Part shown: positions 1 to 8,417 of the stretch, one piece after another
How the letters are laid out: each line of letters starts with the position of its first letter
Position numbering within the stretch: position 1 is the first letter of the stretch
Made by a program: the position numbers and the translations under genes
Origin: Massilia violaceinigra
GTDB lineage: Bacteria > Pseudomonadota > Gammaproteobacteria > Burkholderiales > Burkholderiaceae_D
Direction of reading: 5' to 3'
Length of the DNA: 64,000 nucleotides
Assembly (NCBI RefSeq): GCF_002752675.1
Contig: NZ_CP024608.1
Span: forward strand, 1,426,001 to 1,490,000
Notes under the pieces: model-generated
What the model saw: the letters and a program-made list of their open reading frames with translations, nothing else
What the model was told of the DNA's origin: nothing
The model's database searches: none

Positions 1-558
1 TACGACATCGTGGTGCTCGACGTCGTGCTGCCCGGCCTGACGGGCCTGGACATCTGCCAGAAGCTCCGCGGAGAACTCAACAGCGCCATTCCCGTGCTGA
101 TGCTGACCGCGCGCGACACGCTGCAGGACAAGGTCGCCGGCTTCGACAGCGGCGCCGACGACTACCTGGTCAAGCCATTTTCCCTGGTCGAACTCGACAT
201 CCGCCTCAAGGCCTTGCTGCGCCGTGCCAACGGCGCCGTCAGCGGTGCCACCATCCTGCGCGTCGGCGAGCTGAGCTTCAACACCGGCACCTACGAAGCC
301 GCGCGCGCCGGCGTACCGCTGGCTCTCACCAAAACCGGCTACACCATCCTCAAATGCCTGATGCGCGATTCGCCCAAGGTCGTGCCGCGCCACGTCATCG
401 AGCAAGCCATCTGGGGCGACGACCGGCCCGACAGCGACGCCTTGCGCACCCACATCCATGCCCTGCGCCAAGCCCTCGACAAACCCTTTCCGGCCGCCAT
501 GCTGCGCACCGTGCCCGGCCTCGGTTTCAAACTGGTGAACCCCGATGACATCGCGTGA
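1..558 (+). CDS. OmpR/PhoB-family response regulator, PmrA/QseB-like (5' end outside window)
   Basis: The reading frame is open from base 1, so the N-terminus lies outside the window. What is visible is the second half of a receiver domain: the phosphoacceptor Asp in VVLDVVLPG (codon 19-21), the Thr of MLTARD and the Lys of LVKPF. A winged-helix DNA-binding domain follows, ending in the typical LRTVPGLGFKL. The last 14 bases overlap the start of the sensor kinase gene, so the two are translationally coupled. Downstream are a phosphoethanolamine transferase and a PAP2 phosphatase, and a CTTAAC direct repeat lies in front of them. This makes a PmrA/BasR-type role in cationic-peptide response likely; the role is inferred from context. 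The closely related QseB subgroup cannot be excluded without the missing N-terminus. Confidence 0.9.
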   Translation, partial: YDIVVLDVVLPGLTGLDICQKLRGELNSAIPVLMLTARDTLQDKVAGFDSGADDYLVKPFSLVELDIRLKALLRRANGAVSGATILRVGELSFNTGTYEAARAGVPLALTKTGYTILKCLMRDSPKVVPRHVIEQAIWGDDRPDSDALRTHIHALRQALDKPFPAAMLRTVPGLGFKLVNPDDIA

Positions 559-1843
559 CTCCCTGCGCAACCGCATCGCGGTTGCCTACCTGCTGTTCGC
601 GCTCGGATCCTCGCTCTTCCTCGCGGCAATTGCCATCGTGGCGGTCGAGGGGATCGAGGTCCACCTGGTCGACAACCGCCTGACGGAGGCCGCTGCCTGG
701 GCGGCGCCACGCCATGCCGGCGGCTTGCCGGTTGCCATGCCCGCCGGCCTGAGCTTCTACCATGGCGCATCGATTCCGGAGCCACTGCGCAATCTCCCCG
801 AAGGCGTCGGCGAAGTACACGTCGACGGTATCGGCCTGCACGTGCTTGCTGGCAAAGATGCGAGCGGCAACTACGTCGTGGTCGATCACGAAAGCGACTA
901 CGAAAAGGTCGAACTGGTCGTCTATTCGATGTTCGGCCTCGGCTTCATCGGCATCATGCTGTTCTCGCTGTTTCTGGGTGGCTTCATCGGACGCCGCTTC
1001 GTCACCCCGATCACGATCCTGGCCAATGCCGTGCGTGAAAATTCCTCCGAATTGCCCTTGCTCGAACGCCAGGACGAACTCGGCATCCTGGCGCGCGCCT
1101 TTGCCGCCCATACCAGCGAGCTGCGCATTTACCTTGAGCGCGAGCGCCTGTTCACGGGCGACGTCAGCCACGAACTGCGCACGCCGCTGACGGTGATCAC
1201 CGGCGCCGCTGAAATCATCATGACCCAGGCTGACGCCAACCCCGCCACCGCCGCCGCGGCCGAGCGCATCCTGCGCGCCGCCAACGAGGCGTCCGCCTGC
1301 GTCAATGTCCTGCTGACCCTGGCGCGCTCGCGCGACCGCATCGCCCATCCCGTCACCAGCCTGGAGCAGATCGCCAGTGCCGAAACCGAGCGCTACCAGC
1401 CGCTGGTCGCGGGCCGGCCGGTGGCGCTGCGTTTCCTGGGCGGCCCCGCCTTCGCCGTCGCCGCCCCGCCCGAACTGCTGGTGGCCGCCGTCGGTAACCT
1501 GATCCGCAACGCATGCCAGTACACCACGCACGGCGAGGTGTCGGTTCGCCTCGGCGACGGCCTGGTGCGGGTGGAAGACACCGGCCCCGGCTTGCCGCTC
1601 GCCGTGCGCGCCACCTTCGACCAGGGGCAGGGCGCCGCCCCCGGCTTGCCGCTCGCCGTGTGCGCCACCTTCGACCAGGGGCAGGGCGCCGCCCCCGGCG
1701 CGGGATCGGCGGGCGCCGGCCTGGGCTTGGCCCTGGTGCGGCGCATCTGCGAGTATCTCGGCGCCACGCTTGCCTTCAGCGAACGCGAGGGCGGCGGCAG
1801 CGTCTTCGAGATCCGCTTCAATATGGCCTTAACGAAATCTTAA
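545..1843 (+). CDS. Sensor histidine kinase, PmrB/QseC-like
   Basis: This is a 432-residue membrane histidine kinase. A first membrane segment lies at about residues 13-33 and a second at about 122-147, enclosing a short periplasmic sensor region of roughly 90 residues. A HAMP-like linker (RRFVTPITILANAV) comes next. The H box is GDVSHELRTPLT (His near residue 207), the N box is NLIRNACQYT, G1 is DTGPGLP and G2 is GAGLGLALV. The start ATG overlaps the regulator gene by 14 bases. An 18-residue segment is repeated in tandem between the G1 and G2 boxes (see the separate repeat entry), lengthening the ATP lid. It presumably phosphorylates the upstream regulator. The signal sensed cannot be read from the sequence. 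Confidence 0.92.
   Translation: MTSRDSLRNRIAVAYLLFALGSSLFLAAIAIVAVEGIEVHLVDNRLTEAAAWAAPRHAGGLPVAMPAGLSFYHGASIPEPLRNLPEGVGEVHVDGIGLHVLAGKDASGNYVVVDHESDYEKVELVVYSMFGLGFIGIMLFSLFLGGFIGRRFVTPITILANAVRENSSELPLLERQDELGILARAFAAHTSELRIYLERERLFTGDVSHELRTPLTVITGAAEIIMTQADANPATAAAAERILRAANEASACVNVLLTLARSRDRIAHPVTSLEQIASAETERYQPLVAGRPVALRFLGGPAFAVAAPPELLVAAVGNLIRNACQYTTHGEVSVRLGDGLVRVEDTGPGLPLAVRATFDQGQGAAPGLPLAVCATFDQGQGAAPGAGSAGAGLGLALVRRICEYLGATLAFSEREGGGSVFEIRFNMALTKS
1585..1692 (+). repeat. 54-bp in-frame tandem duplication in kinase ATP lid
   Basis: Two adjacent 54-bp copies (1585-1638 and 1639-1692) differ at about one position (Arg versus Cys codon). A third partial start, CCCCGGC, follows at 1693. 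Each copy encodes 18 residues (PGLPLAV...FDQGQGAA) located between the G1 and G2 ATP-binding boxes. The near identity suggests a recent duplication. Confidence 0.9.
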
Positions 1844-1844
1844 C
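1828..1844 (+). promoter_or_regulatory. PmrA-type direct-repeat box upstream of the transferase gene
   Basis: CTTAAC, five bases (GAAAT), CTTAAC: two identical half-sites with an 11-bp period, one helical turn. The layout is that of the enterobacterial PmrA box (YTTAAK-N5-YTTAAK), here with C at the last position of each half-site. It sits at the stop codon of the sensor kinase, about 90 bases upstream of the transferase start. A -35-like TTGACG follows at 1851; no convincing -10 was found. The site is inferred, not proven. Confidence 0.6.
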
Positions 1845-1934
1845 GCCCGGTTGACGCCGGCTTGATGTTCTCAACTGTATCTTCGGTCGCGTGTGCCGCC
1901 TTGCCGGGCGGCGCCGTTCACCCTGGAGCATCTG

Positions 1935-3575
1935 TTGAAATTGAATACCGCACCGCGCATCCACGCTTCCCTGCTCATCCTGGGCGCCTCGACCTTTCTG
2001 CTCACCGCCTATAACGGCAATTTCTGGCGCACCTTTTTCAGCGCCACCGGCGGTGTCAGCCTGCCGCACCTGCCGCTTCACCTGGGCAGCTTTCTCCTGC
2101 TGGTCCTCTTGTTCAATGCCTGCCTGAACCTCATCAATTTTCGTTTCATCGTCAAACCCGTGCTGGTCGTCCTGTTCATGGCGACCTCGGCCACGTACTA
2201 CTTCATGAACGAGTACGGCACGGCCATCGACAAATCGATGATCCAGAACCTGCTCGAAACCGATGTCCACGAAGCCCTCGAACTGCTGAACTGGAAACTG
2301 CTGCTGACCATCACCGTGCTCGGGATTATCCCGTCGCTGCTGGTGTGCCGCGCGAAGATCAGTTTCTGCGCAGGCAAGCGCGGCCTGATGCTGCAGGCCG
2401 CCAATATCGGCGGCTCGCTGCTGATGGCGTCCGTGTTGCTGTTCCTGTTCTTCAAAAGCCTGGCGCCTGCCCTGCGCGAGCACCGCGAACTGCGCTATCT
2501 GCTGGCGCCCACCAACTACATCCAGGCCATCAACGGCTACATCAAACAGCAGCGCGCCCAGGCGCTGGTGATGGCCCCGCTGGGCATGGATGCGACCAAA
2601 CGCGTGGTGGGCAGCGGCAACCGCCAGCGCTCGGTGACCCTGATTGTCGTCGGCGAGACCGCGCGCGCCGCCAATTTTTCGCTCAACGGCTACACCCGCG
2701 CCACCAATCCGGAACTGTCGGCACAGCCCGACCTGCTCAATTTCACCGATGTGCAATCGTGCGGCACGGCCACGGCCGTCTCGGTGCCCTGCGTCTTTTC
2801 GGCACTGGGACGAAAAAACTATTCCGACGACAAGGCGCACGCCCAGCAGGGCTTGCTCGATGTGCTTTCGCATGCCGGCTTCAGCGTGCTATGGCGCGAT
2901 AATAATTCCGGCTGCAAGGGTGCTTGCGACCGGGTCGACTACGAAGACCTGTCCAAGACTGAACCAGGCAACCGCTGGTGCGTCGACGACGAATGCTTCG
3001 ACGAACGCCTGCTCGATGGCTTGCCCGAACTGATCCGCAAGGCGTCCCAGGACATGGTCATCGTGCTGCACCAGAAGGGCAGCCACGGCCCGGCCTACTG
3101 GAAGCGCGCCCCCGCCGCCTTTCAGCGCTTCGGCCCGGTGTGCCAGACCAACCAGCTCGAGTCGTGCTCGCGCGAATCGATCGTGGCCGCCTACGATAAT
3201 TCGATCCTGTACACCGACCACTTCCTCAATCAGGCCATCGAATTGCTCAAGGCCAGCGCCGCAAAGGAACAGATCAACACGGCCATGCTCTACTTTTCCG
3301 ACCATGGCGAGTCGCTCGGCGAACACAATATGTACCTGCACGGCGCTCCGTATGTCATTTCCCCGGCCGAGCAGCGCGCAGTGCCGTTCATGCTGTGGCT
3401 GTCGGACGGATTCCGCTCGCGCTTTCACATCGACCAGCGCTGCCTGGCGGCCCGCACCGGCCAGGCGTTCTCGCACGACAACGTGTTCCACTCGGTACTG
3501 GGGATGCACAGCATCGGCACCGCCGTCTACAATCCCGGCCTCGATATCTTCGGCCCGTGCACGCATGAGGCATAA
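1935..3575 (+). CDS. eptA: Lipid A phosphoethanolamine transferase (EptA/MCR family)
   Basis: The protein transfers phosphoethanolamine to lipid A phosphates at the periplasmic face of the inner membrane, which lowers envelope negative charge and polymyxin binding. About five membrane segments fill residues 1-190 (DUF1705 part). A sulfatase-fold domain follows, with the nucleophile Thr at about residue 242 in VVGETARAANFSLNGY and the metal-binding motifs YFSDHGESLGEHNMYLHG and KGSHGP. Paired cysteines are present, as usual in this family. The frame is open to a GTG at 1893, but a TTG at 1935 has GGAG six bases upstream and gives 546 residues, close to E. coli EptA. The stop overlaps the PAP2 gene by 11 bases. 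The position after a two-component system is the classical pmr arrangement. Confidence 0.88.
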   Translation: MKLNTAPRIHASLLILGASTFLLTAYNGNFWRTFFSATGGVSLPHLPLHLGSFLLLVLLFNACLNLINFRFIVKPVLVVLFMATSATYYFMNEYGTAIDKSMIQNLLETDVHEALELLNWKLLLTITVLGIIPSLLVCRAKISFCAGKRGLMLQAANIGGSLLMASVLLFLFFKSLAPALREHRELRYLLAPTNYIQAINGYIKQQRAQALVMAPLGMDATKRVVGSGNRQRSVTLIVVGETARAANFSLNGYTRATNPELSAQPDLLNFTDVQSCGTATAVSVPCVFSALGRKNYSDDKAHAQQGLLDVLSHAGFSVLWRDNNSGCKGACDRVDYEDLSKTEPGNRWCVDDECFDERLLDGLPELIRKASQDMVIVLHQKGSHGPAYWKRAPAAFQRFGPVCQTNQLESCSRESIVAAYDNSILYTDHFLNQAIELLKASAAKEQINTAMLYFSDHGESLGEHNMYLHGAPYVISPAEQRAVPFMLWLSDGFRSRFHIDQRCLAARTGQAFSHDNVFHSVLGMHSIGTAVYNPGLDIFGPCTHEA

Positions 3576-4275
3576 GCGGCTGGGCTTGGCGCTTGCCGGG
3601 AGCGCACTCGCCATCGCGTCGATCAACGCCTTCACCGATCTCGACCTGATCCTGGCGCGCGCCATGTTCGACCCGGCCAGCGCCACGTTTCCGTGGCGTC
3701 ATACGTGGTTTGCCGAAACATTCAGCCACGTCTGGGCCAAGATCATGCTGCTGACCCTGGCCGGCGCCGTGGTGCTCGCGGCCGTGTTCGACCTGTTGTG
3801 GCCGCGCCTGGCCTGGCAAGACACCTTCCGCCTGCGCCTGCGCGTGGTGGCCCTGGCTGCCGTGCTGGTGCCCGCGTGGATCGGCGCGCTCAAGCATGTC
3901 AGCACCTCGCATTGTCCCTGGGACCTGGACCTGTTCGGCGGCAGCGAAACCTATGTGCGCCTGTTCCAGGCGGTATCGCCCAACGCCTCGGTCGGCCACT
4001 GCATGCCGGCCGGACATGTGTCGAGCGCGCTGTGGCTGGTCTCCGTGGCAGTGTTCTGGCTGCCGCACCAGCCGCGCACGGCCCTGTGGATGGGTTCAGC
4101 CATGCTCGGCCTGGGCTTTGCCCTCGGCTGGGTGCAACAATTGCGCGGCGCCCACTTCCTCACCCACACCCTGTGGTCGATGTGGTGGACTTGCCTGATC
4201 GTCAGCATCTTGTATGTGCTGCTGATCGACCGCCGGGCTGCCGGCTGCCGGAGTGGAAATACTCAACTTTCTTGA
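3565..4275 (+). CDS. PAP2-family membrane phosphatase
   Basis: This is a 236-residue integral membrane protein of the PAP2/LpxE-like acid phosphatase family. Several hydrophobic segments are visible. The family motifs appear in order as KHVSTSHCPWDL (in place of the KX6RP motif), CMPAGHVSSA (the PSGH motif, with Ala for Ser) and LRGAHFLTHTLWS (the SRX5HX3D region, with His of the catalytic pair kept and the final residue changed). The frame is open further upstream, but the ATG at 3565 overlaps the end of eptA by 11 bases and starts just before the first hydrophobic stretch. Pairing of eptA/mcr genes with pap2 is well known. It may recycle undecaprenyl or lipid phosphates or trim lipid A; the substrate is inferred. 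Confidence 0.85.
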   Translation: MRHKRLGLALAGSALAIASINAFTDLDLILARAMFDPASATFPWRHTWFAETFSHVWAKIMLLTLAGAVVLAAVFDLLWPRLAWQDTFRLRLRVVALAAVLVPAWIGALKHVSTSHCPWDLDLFGGSETYVRLFQAVSPNASVGHCMPAGHVSSALWLVSVAVFWLPHQPRTALWMGSAMLGLGFALGWVQQLRGAHFLTHTLWSMWWTCLIVSILYVLLIDRRAAGCRSGNTQLS

Positions 4276-4350
4276 ATCCACTGGGCGCCGTTCTCCGTAT
4301 AAGACTGTGTGCCGCGCATGTTTCGCGTCCGTACCTACTGGGAGAACCCG

Positions 4351-4863
4351 ATGAAACGCATTTCCGTTGGCATGATTGCCGTCCTGTTGTCGACCAGCTC
4401 CTTCGCCGCCGACCCGGCACCGATCGCCGTCCCGGCTGGCAACACGCTCGCCCTGACCGTGCTCGGCGCGGGCGACCTGGCCTACGAGTGCAAGGTCAAG
4501 GCGGGCACCCCCGGCGCCCATGAGTGGGTCTTCGCCGGCCCCACCGCGGTCCTGTACGACAAGACCAGCAAGGCCGTGATCGGCAAATATTACGCAGGCC
4601 CGACCTGGGAAGCGAACGATGGCAGCAAGGTCGGCGGCAAGCAGCTCGGCGTGAGCCCGTCGGGCAATGCCGCGTCGATTCCGCTGCAACTGGTGCAAGC
4701 CGCGCCAGCCACCGGCAGCGGCGCCATGACGGGCGTCACCTACATCCAGCGCATGAATACCAAGGGCGGCATTGCGCCGGCCGATGCTTGCGGCGCCGAC
4801 AATCTGGGTGCGAAAAAGATGGTCAAGTACGAAGCGGACTACCTGTTCTACAAGGCGTCCTGA
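4351..4863 (+). CDS. DUF3455-type secreted protein
   Basis: A 170-residue protein with a clear signal peptide (MKRISVGMIAVLLSTSSFA-A). The mature part carries the pattern of DUF3455 proteins (YECK near the start, GAHEWVFAGP, GKYYAGPTWEANDGSKV, and a late QRMNTKGG...C...YEADYLFYK). The function of the family is unknown. The frame is open to 4309, but the ATG at 4351 has GGGAG at a proper distance and begins the signal peptide. The gene runs toward the leftward hydrolase, and the two 3' ends overlap by 16 bases. It is probably not part of the eptA operon, because there is a 75-base gap upstream. Confidence 0.75.
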   Translation: MKRISVGMIAVLLSTSSFAADPAPIAVPAGNTLALTVLGAGDLAYECKVKAGTPGAHEWVFAGPTAVLYDKTSKAVIGKYYAGPTWEANDGSKVGGKQLGVSPSGNAASIPLQLVQAAPATGSGAMTGVTYIQRMNTKGGIAPADACGADNLGAKKMVKYEADYLFYKAS

Positions 4864-5693
4864 GCAGCCAGCCAAGCACGCAGGTCCGCCAGCGGGCGGG
4901 CCGCATCAAGCTCGTTGAAAATTTCGTGATACATCTCGTCGTACACATGCAGCTGCGCCATGCCGGACGGCAGGTGCGCGGCGAACCGGCGCACCCCGTC
5001 CGGGTCGACCAGATGGTCGTCGCCGGCGGCCAGCAGCAGTGCCGGCACGGCCAGCTTGCCGGCGTTCGCCTGGCAATACGCGACTGAGCGCAGCATCGAG
5101 CGCATCAGGCGCGCACTGATTTTTCCGTGCACCAGCGGATCGGCTTCGTAAGCCGCCACAACCTTGGGATCGTGCGACAGCCAGCGCGGCGGCAGGCCGT
5201 TCGGCACCGCCAGCGACGGCGCGACCGCGTGCAGCACATCGAGCAACAGCATTTGCAGGCGCGACAGGCGCAGCCCCAGCGCAGGCGAGGACAGGATCAG
5301 CCCGCGCAGTGGCGACACGCCTGATAAGGCAAAGCGCGCCGCGAACAGTCCGCCCATGCTGTGGCCGAATAAAAAGGGAGGCAGGCGAAAGCGGGCGGCG
5401 AAATCGTCGATGACGATCTCGGCATCTTGCAGTAGCGGATCGCCGTTGATGACGTCGCCGCGTTTCCCTTGCGAGCGGCCATGGCCGCGGTGGTCGTAGC
5501 AGCGTACCGACAGGCCGCATTCGTTGAAGAAGGCGGCCAGGTGGCGATAGCGTCCGCTATGTTCGCCCAGGCCATGCATGATCACCACGCTGGCGCGCAG
5601 CGGCGACGCCGGCAACAGGTAGTCGCTCACGAACAGCGTGGTGCCGTCGGCAGCAACGAGCTGGTGGCTGTGCTGCGCCACCAGCGCGGGCAT
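4848..5693 (-). CDS. Alpha/beta hydrolase, monoacylglycerol lipase-like
   Basis: A 281-residue alpha/beta hydrolase of the lysophospholipase/monoglyceride lipase type (Hydrolase_4). The oxyanion region is VIMHGLGEHSGRY, with YDHRGHGRSQGKRG next. The nucleophile Ser sits in FGHSMGG, the acid is probably Asp in AAGDDHLVDP, and the His is in YDEMYHEIFNE. No signal peptide or membrane segment is seen, so it is probably cytoplasmic. The start overlaps the DUF1840 stop by one base (TAATG), so the two form an operon. The exact substrate is unknown. Confidence 0.88.
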   Translation of the reverse strand: MPALVAQHSHQLVAADGTTLFVSDYLLPASPLRASVVIMHGLGEHSGRYRHLAAFFNECGLSVRCYDHRGHGRSQGKRGDVINGDPLLQDAEIVIDDFAARFRLPPFLFGHSMGGLFAARFALSGVSPLRGLILSSPALGLRLSRLQMLLLDVLHAVAPSLAVPNGLPPRWLSHDPKVVAAYEADPLVHGKISARLMRSMLRSVAYCQANAGKLAVPALLLAAGDDHLVDPDGVRRFAAHLPSGMAQLHVYDEMYHEIFNELDAARPLADLRAWLAAQDAL

Positions 5694-6037
5694 TACACGC
5701 CCCAGACGACGTCGTGTCCGCCGGCCTTGGCGGCGCGCAGCATTTCCACCAGGGGATAGGCGCGCGTCGAGAAACTGACCGCCTGGATTTGTTCGTGATC
5801 GGTATCGTCGCCATCTTCGTTGTGATGCGCGTGGACATCGCGCTCGACATCTTCCGACACCGAATGCTGGCGGCTCTCTTCGATTTCTTTTTCGAGAACC
5901 TGCAAGGCATGCGGCGCTTCCATTGCCGTGATCACACCCTGGTCGACGTCTTTATGGAGGAGGTCGAGGATGCGTTTTGCGTGTTCCTTGTACATCAAAA
6001 CTTCTGATGCTGCTTTGGAGGTAAAGGTAATTAACAT
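5693..6037 (-). CDS. DUF1840 domain protein
   Basis: A 114-residue acidic cytoplasmic protein matching the DUF1840 family common in Burkholderiales: MLITFTSKAA start, MYKEHAKRILDLL, GVITAMEAPHAL, and the ending VSFSTRAYPLVEMLRAAKAGG..VVWGV. The function is unknown. It is the first gene of a two-gene unit with the hydrolase, overlapping it by one base. The 86 bases upstream, up to the ABC permease, should hold its promoter, but no clear sigma-70 site was picked out. Confidence 0.85.
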   Translation of the reverse strand: MLITFTSKAASEVLMYKEHAKRILDLLHKDVDQGVITAMEAPHALQVLEKEIEESRQHSVSEDVERDVHAHHNEDGDDTDHEQIQAVSFSTRAYPLVEMLRAAKAGGHDVVWGV

Positions 6038-6123
6038 AGGAACTTTCTAATTATGCGTACGTAGTGAAACGATAACACGAACCGGCGCTGTCGGTCGTGC
6101 CGCCTGGCCTCGTGTGCGTCATG

Positions 6124-7680
6124 TCAAGCGGGTTTCTTGCGCAAAAAACGCGCCGTTGCCGCGAACGCGATCAGCAGCAGCACGTTCAGGGCGGCCCCGA
6201 CCACGACCGGCGCCTGCCAGCCGGCAACGGTCAGGCCGTACGCCAGGATATAGCTCAGCGTGGCCCAGCCGGCCCCGGTCAGGATCTCGGCGATGGTGCA
6301 CACCAGGTTGCCCTTGCTGCGGACCTTGAAGTCGCCGCGCAGCGCCGGCCGGCTGCACCATGCCACCACCATCGCACTGTTGAGCGCACACAGGGTGCAG
6401 GTCAGCAGTATGGTCGCCGCCGCCGCCGGCTGGCGCAAGGCCAGCCAGCACAGCGGCAGCAACGCCACCGCGATCGGCGGGATCACCACCGCGGCCAGCT
6501 TGGCGCGCCGGATGGTGCCCTGGCTGCAGGGCGCGCCGCGCAGCATGTCGGGCGCGTCTTCCGCCGAGATCACGATCCAGCTCAGCGAGGCGCTCAGCGC
6601 GCCGCACAGGAAGGCCAGCGCCGCCGCCACCGCCGGCAACGCCGCCGCGCGGCCGAACAGCAGCGGCATGAACAAGGGCAGCAGGTACATCAGCTGCAAT
6701 CCCACCTGCGCAATCAGCTGCGGGTCGCGCCAGATCAGGCGCCATTCCTTGACCAGGATGGTGCGCGTCAGCCCGCGCCCGAAGCGAAAGCGCAGCCCGC
6801 CCGGCGGCGCCTTGGCCACGCGCGCCGCGCCGGCCGCCTGCTGCACGCCATGCACGAAGAAGCCGTGTGTCAGGCGCGCCGTCAGCCAGAACACGGCGCC
6901 GCCCACGCCAATCATCAGCAGCGCCGGCAGCGGCATGCCCAGCGCGGCCTTGGCCGGCAGCCAGAAGATGCTGTCCGCGCCCAGCGCCGCGCCATTGTCC
7001 AACAGCGGCAGCAGGCGCTTGACGAAGCGCTGCAAGGCCGGCCCGAGCGCGCTGTTGTAGGCCTGCGCCAGCAAGAATATCGCGGCGCCCGACACCGCGC
7101 CGAGCAGCTGCGCCGTCACGCGCGTGCGGCGCACGCCGAGCGAGCGCACCAGCGCCAGCGTGAGCAGCATCGATACCGACGACGACACCAGCGCCATGCC
7201 CACGATGGCCGGATAGATGCCCAGCCAGCGCAACTGCCCCAGCACCATGCCGGCATGCGCGAACGGCGTGAGGAAAAACAGGTACAGGGTGCAACTGGTG
7301 GCGGTGATCGCCGCCAGGCGCACGGTGAACACGCTGCGCGACGGGATCGGCGACGACAGCAGCAGGTCAAGGTCGCGCCGCTCGAACAGCGCCGTGACGC
7401 TGGTGTTCAGGCCAGTCGACATCATCATCGTGAACAGCCCGGCCATCGCCGCGCTGACCATCAGCAGCAGCTTGTGGGTCGGCGCGCCCGCGGGCAGCCT
7501 GGCTTCCATCAGTACCATAAACGCGAAGCCATGCATCAGCAGTGCCAGAATGAGCCAGACCGCGACCGCCTTCTTGTTCACGCCGGTGCGAACCGTATCC
7601 TTGCGCGCCCCCAGGATGTCGAACATGAACAGGCGCAGCTCGTGCCGCAGCAGCCACAGGGCGCTGCCGGCGCGTGCCAT
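6124..7680 (-). CDS. ABC-2 type transporter permease
   Basis: A 518-residue polytopic membrane protein with about 10-12 hydrophobic segments, the last gene of a leftward operon. Its start ATG overlaps the stop of the ABC ATPase gene by one base, so the two are translationally coupled and form an exporter. The layout (two six-helix halves with no recognisable solute-binding part) fits ABC-2 style exporter permeases. The substrate cannot be predicted. The C-terminus ends in FLRKKPA, a positive-inside tail. Confidence 0.82.
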   Translation of the reverse strand: MARAGSALWLLRHELRLFMFDILGARKDTVRTGVNKKAVAVWLILALLMHGFAFMVLMEARLPAGAPTHKLLLMVSAAMAGLFTMMMSTGLNTSVTALFERRDLDLLLSSPIPSRSVFTVRLAAITATSCTLYLFFLTPFAHAGMVLGQLRWLGIYPAIVGMALVSSSVSMLLTLALVRSLGVRRTRVTAQLLGAVSGAAIFLLAQAYNSALGPALQRFVKRLLPLLDNGAALGADSIFWLPAKAALGMPLPALLMIGVGGAVFWLTARLTHGFFVHGVQQAAGAARVAKAPPGGLRFRFGRGLTRTILVKEWRLIWRDPQLIAQVGLQLMYLLPLFMPLLFGRAAALPAVAAALAFLCGALSASLSWIVISAEDAPDMLRGAPCSQGTIRRAKLAAVVIPPIAVALLPLCWLALRQPAAAATILLTCTLCALNSAMVVAWCSRPALRGDFKVRSKGNLVCTIAEILTGAGWATLSYILAYGLTVAGWQAPVVVGAALNVLLLIAFAATARFLRKKPA

Positions 7681-8417
7681 CAGCCTTTCCCCGTCAGGTG
7701 CAGGAACACGTCTTCCAGCGTGCCGCCCTGGGCCAGGCCGCGCAGCTGGTCGAGCGTGCCTTCGGCGATCAGACGCCCGTGCTGGATGATGCCGATGCGC
7801 TGCGCCAGCCGCTCCGCCACTTCAAGAATGTGGGTGGTGAGGATCACCGTGCCGCCGCCGTCCACGTGCGCCAGCAGCAGGTCCTTGACCTGGCGCGCGG
7901 CGGCCGCATCGAGCCCGGTGAGCGGCTCGTCGAGAATGAGCAGGCGCGGTTCGTGAATCAGTGCCCCGGCCAGCGCCAGCTTTTGCTTCATCCCGCGCGA
8001 AAAGCCATCGGTCAGTTCGTGCGCGTGCGGCGTCAGCTCGAGCCAGTCGAGCAGGCGCCGCGCGCGCGGCTCGGCTTCATCGGCTTCTATGCCCCACAGG
8101 CCGGCCACGAATTCGAGGTACTCGGTCGGTTTCAGTTTGGCGTACAGCAGCGGGTCGTCAGGCAGATACGCCATGGCGCGCTTGGCGCCGGCCGGATCGC
8201 GCGCCAGGTCGACGCCGAGCACCTCGATGCGGCCGGCGTCGGGCGCGAGCAGCCCGGCCACCATGCGCAAGGTGGTGGTCTTGCCGGCGCCATTCGGCCC
8301 GAGCAGGGCATACAGCTCGCCGCGCCGCACCGTCAGGTCCAGATTGTCGACCGCGGGACGGCCGAAATGCTTGACCAGTCCAGTGAGCCGCAGTGCGTCG
8401 CCGTTATCGGTGTTCAT
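7680..8417 (-). CDS. ABC transporter ATP-binding protein
   Basis: A 245-residue ATPase with Walker A GPNGAGKTT, signature SRGMKQK (a weak variant of LSGGQ common in ABC-2 exporters), Walker B LLILDEPLTGLD, and the H-loop in ILTTHILE. The frame is open to 8570, but the ATG at 8417 begins the usual LTGLVKHFG strand and overlaps the MFS stop by four bases (ATGA). It powers the permease encoded directly downstream. The tight overlaps show one transcript with the MFS and lipoprotein genes. Confidence 0.92.
   Translation of the reverse strand: MNTDNGDALRLTGLVKHFGRPAVDNLDLTVRRGELYALLGPNGAGKTTTLRMVAGLLAPDAGRIEVLGVDLARDPAGAKRAMAYLPDDPLLYAKLKPTEYLEFVAGLWGIEADEAEPRARRLLDWLELTPHAHELTDGFSRGMKQKLALAGALIHEPRLLILDEPLTGLDAAAARQVKDLLLAHVDGGGTVILTTHILEVAERLAQRIGIIQHGRLIAEGTLDQLRGLAQGGTLEDVFLHLTGKG

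Noticed and set aside
527..1531. 334-residue minus-strand frame under the sensor kinase
   Set aside because: No domain, and the plus strand has a complete kinase.
6097..7956. 619-residue plus-strand frame under the ABC permease
   Set aside because: Gln/Arg/His-rich shadow of the real leftward gene; no family resemblance.
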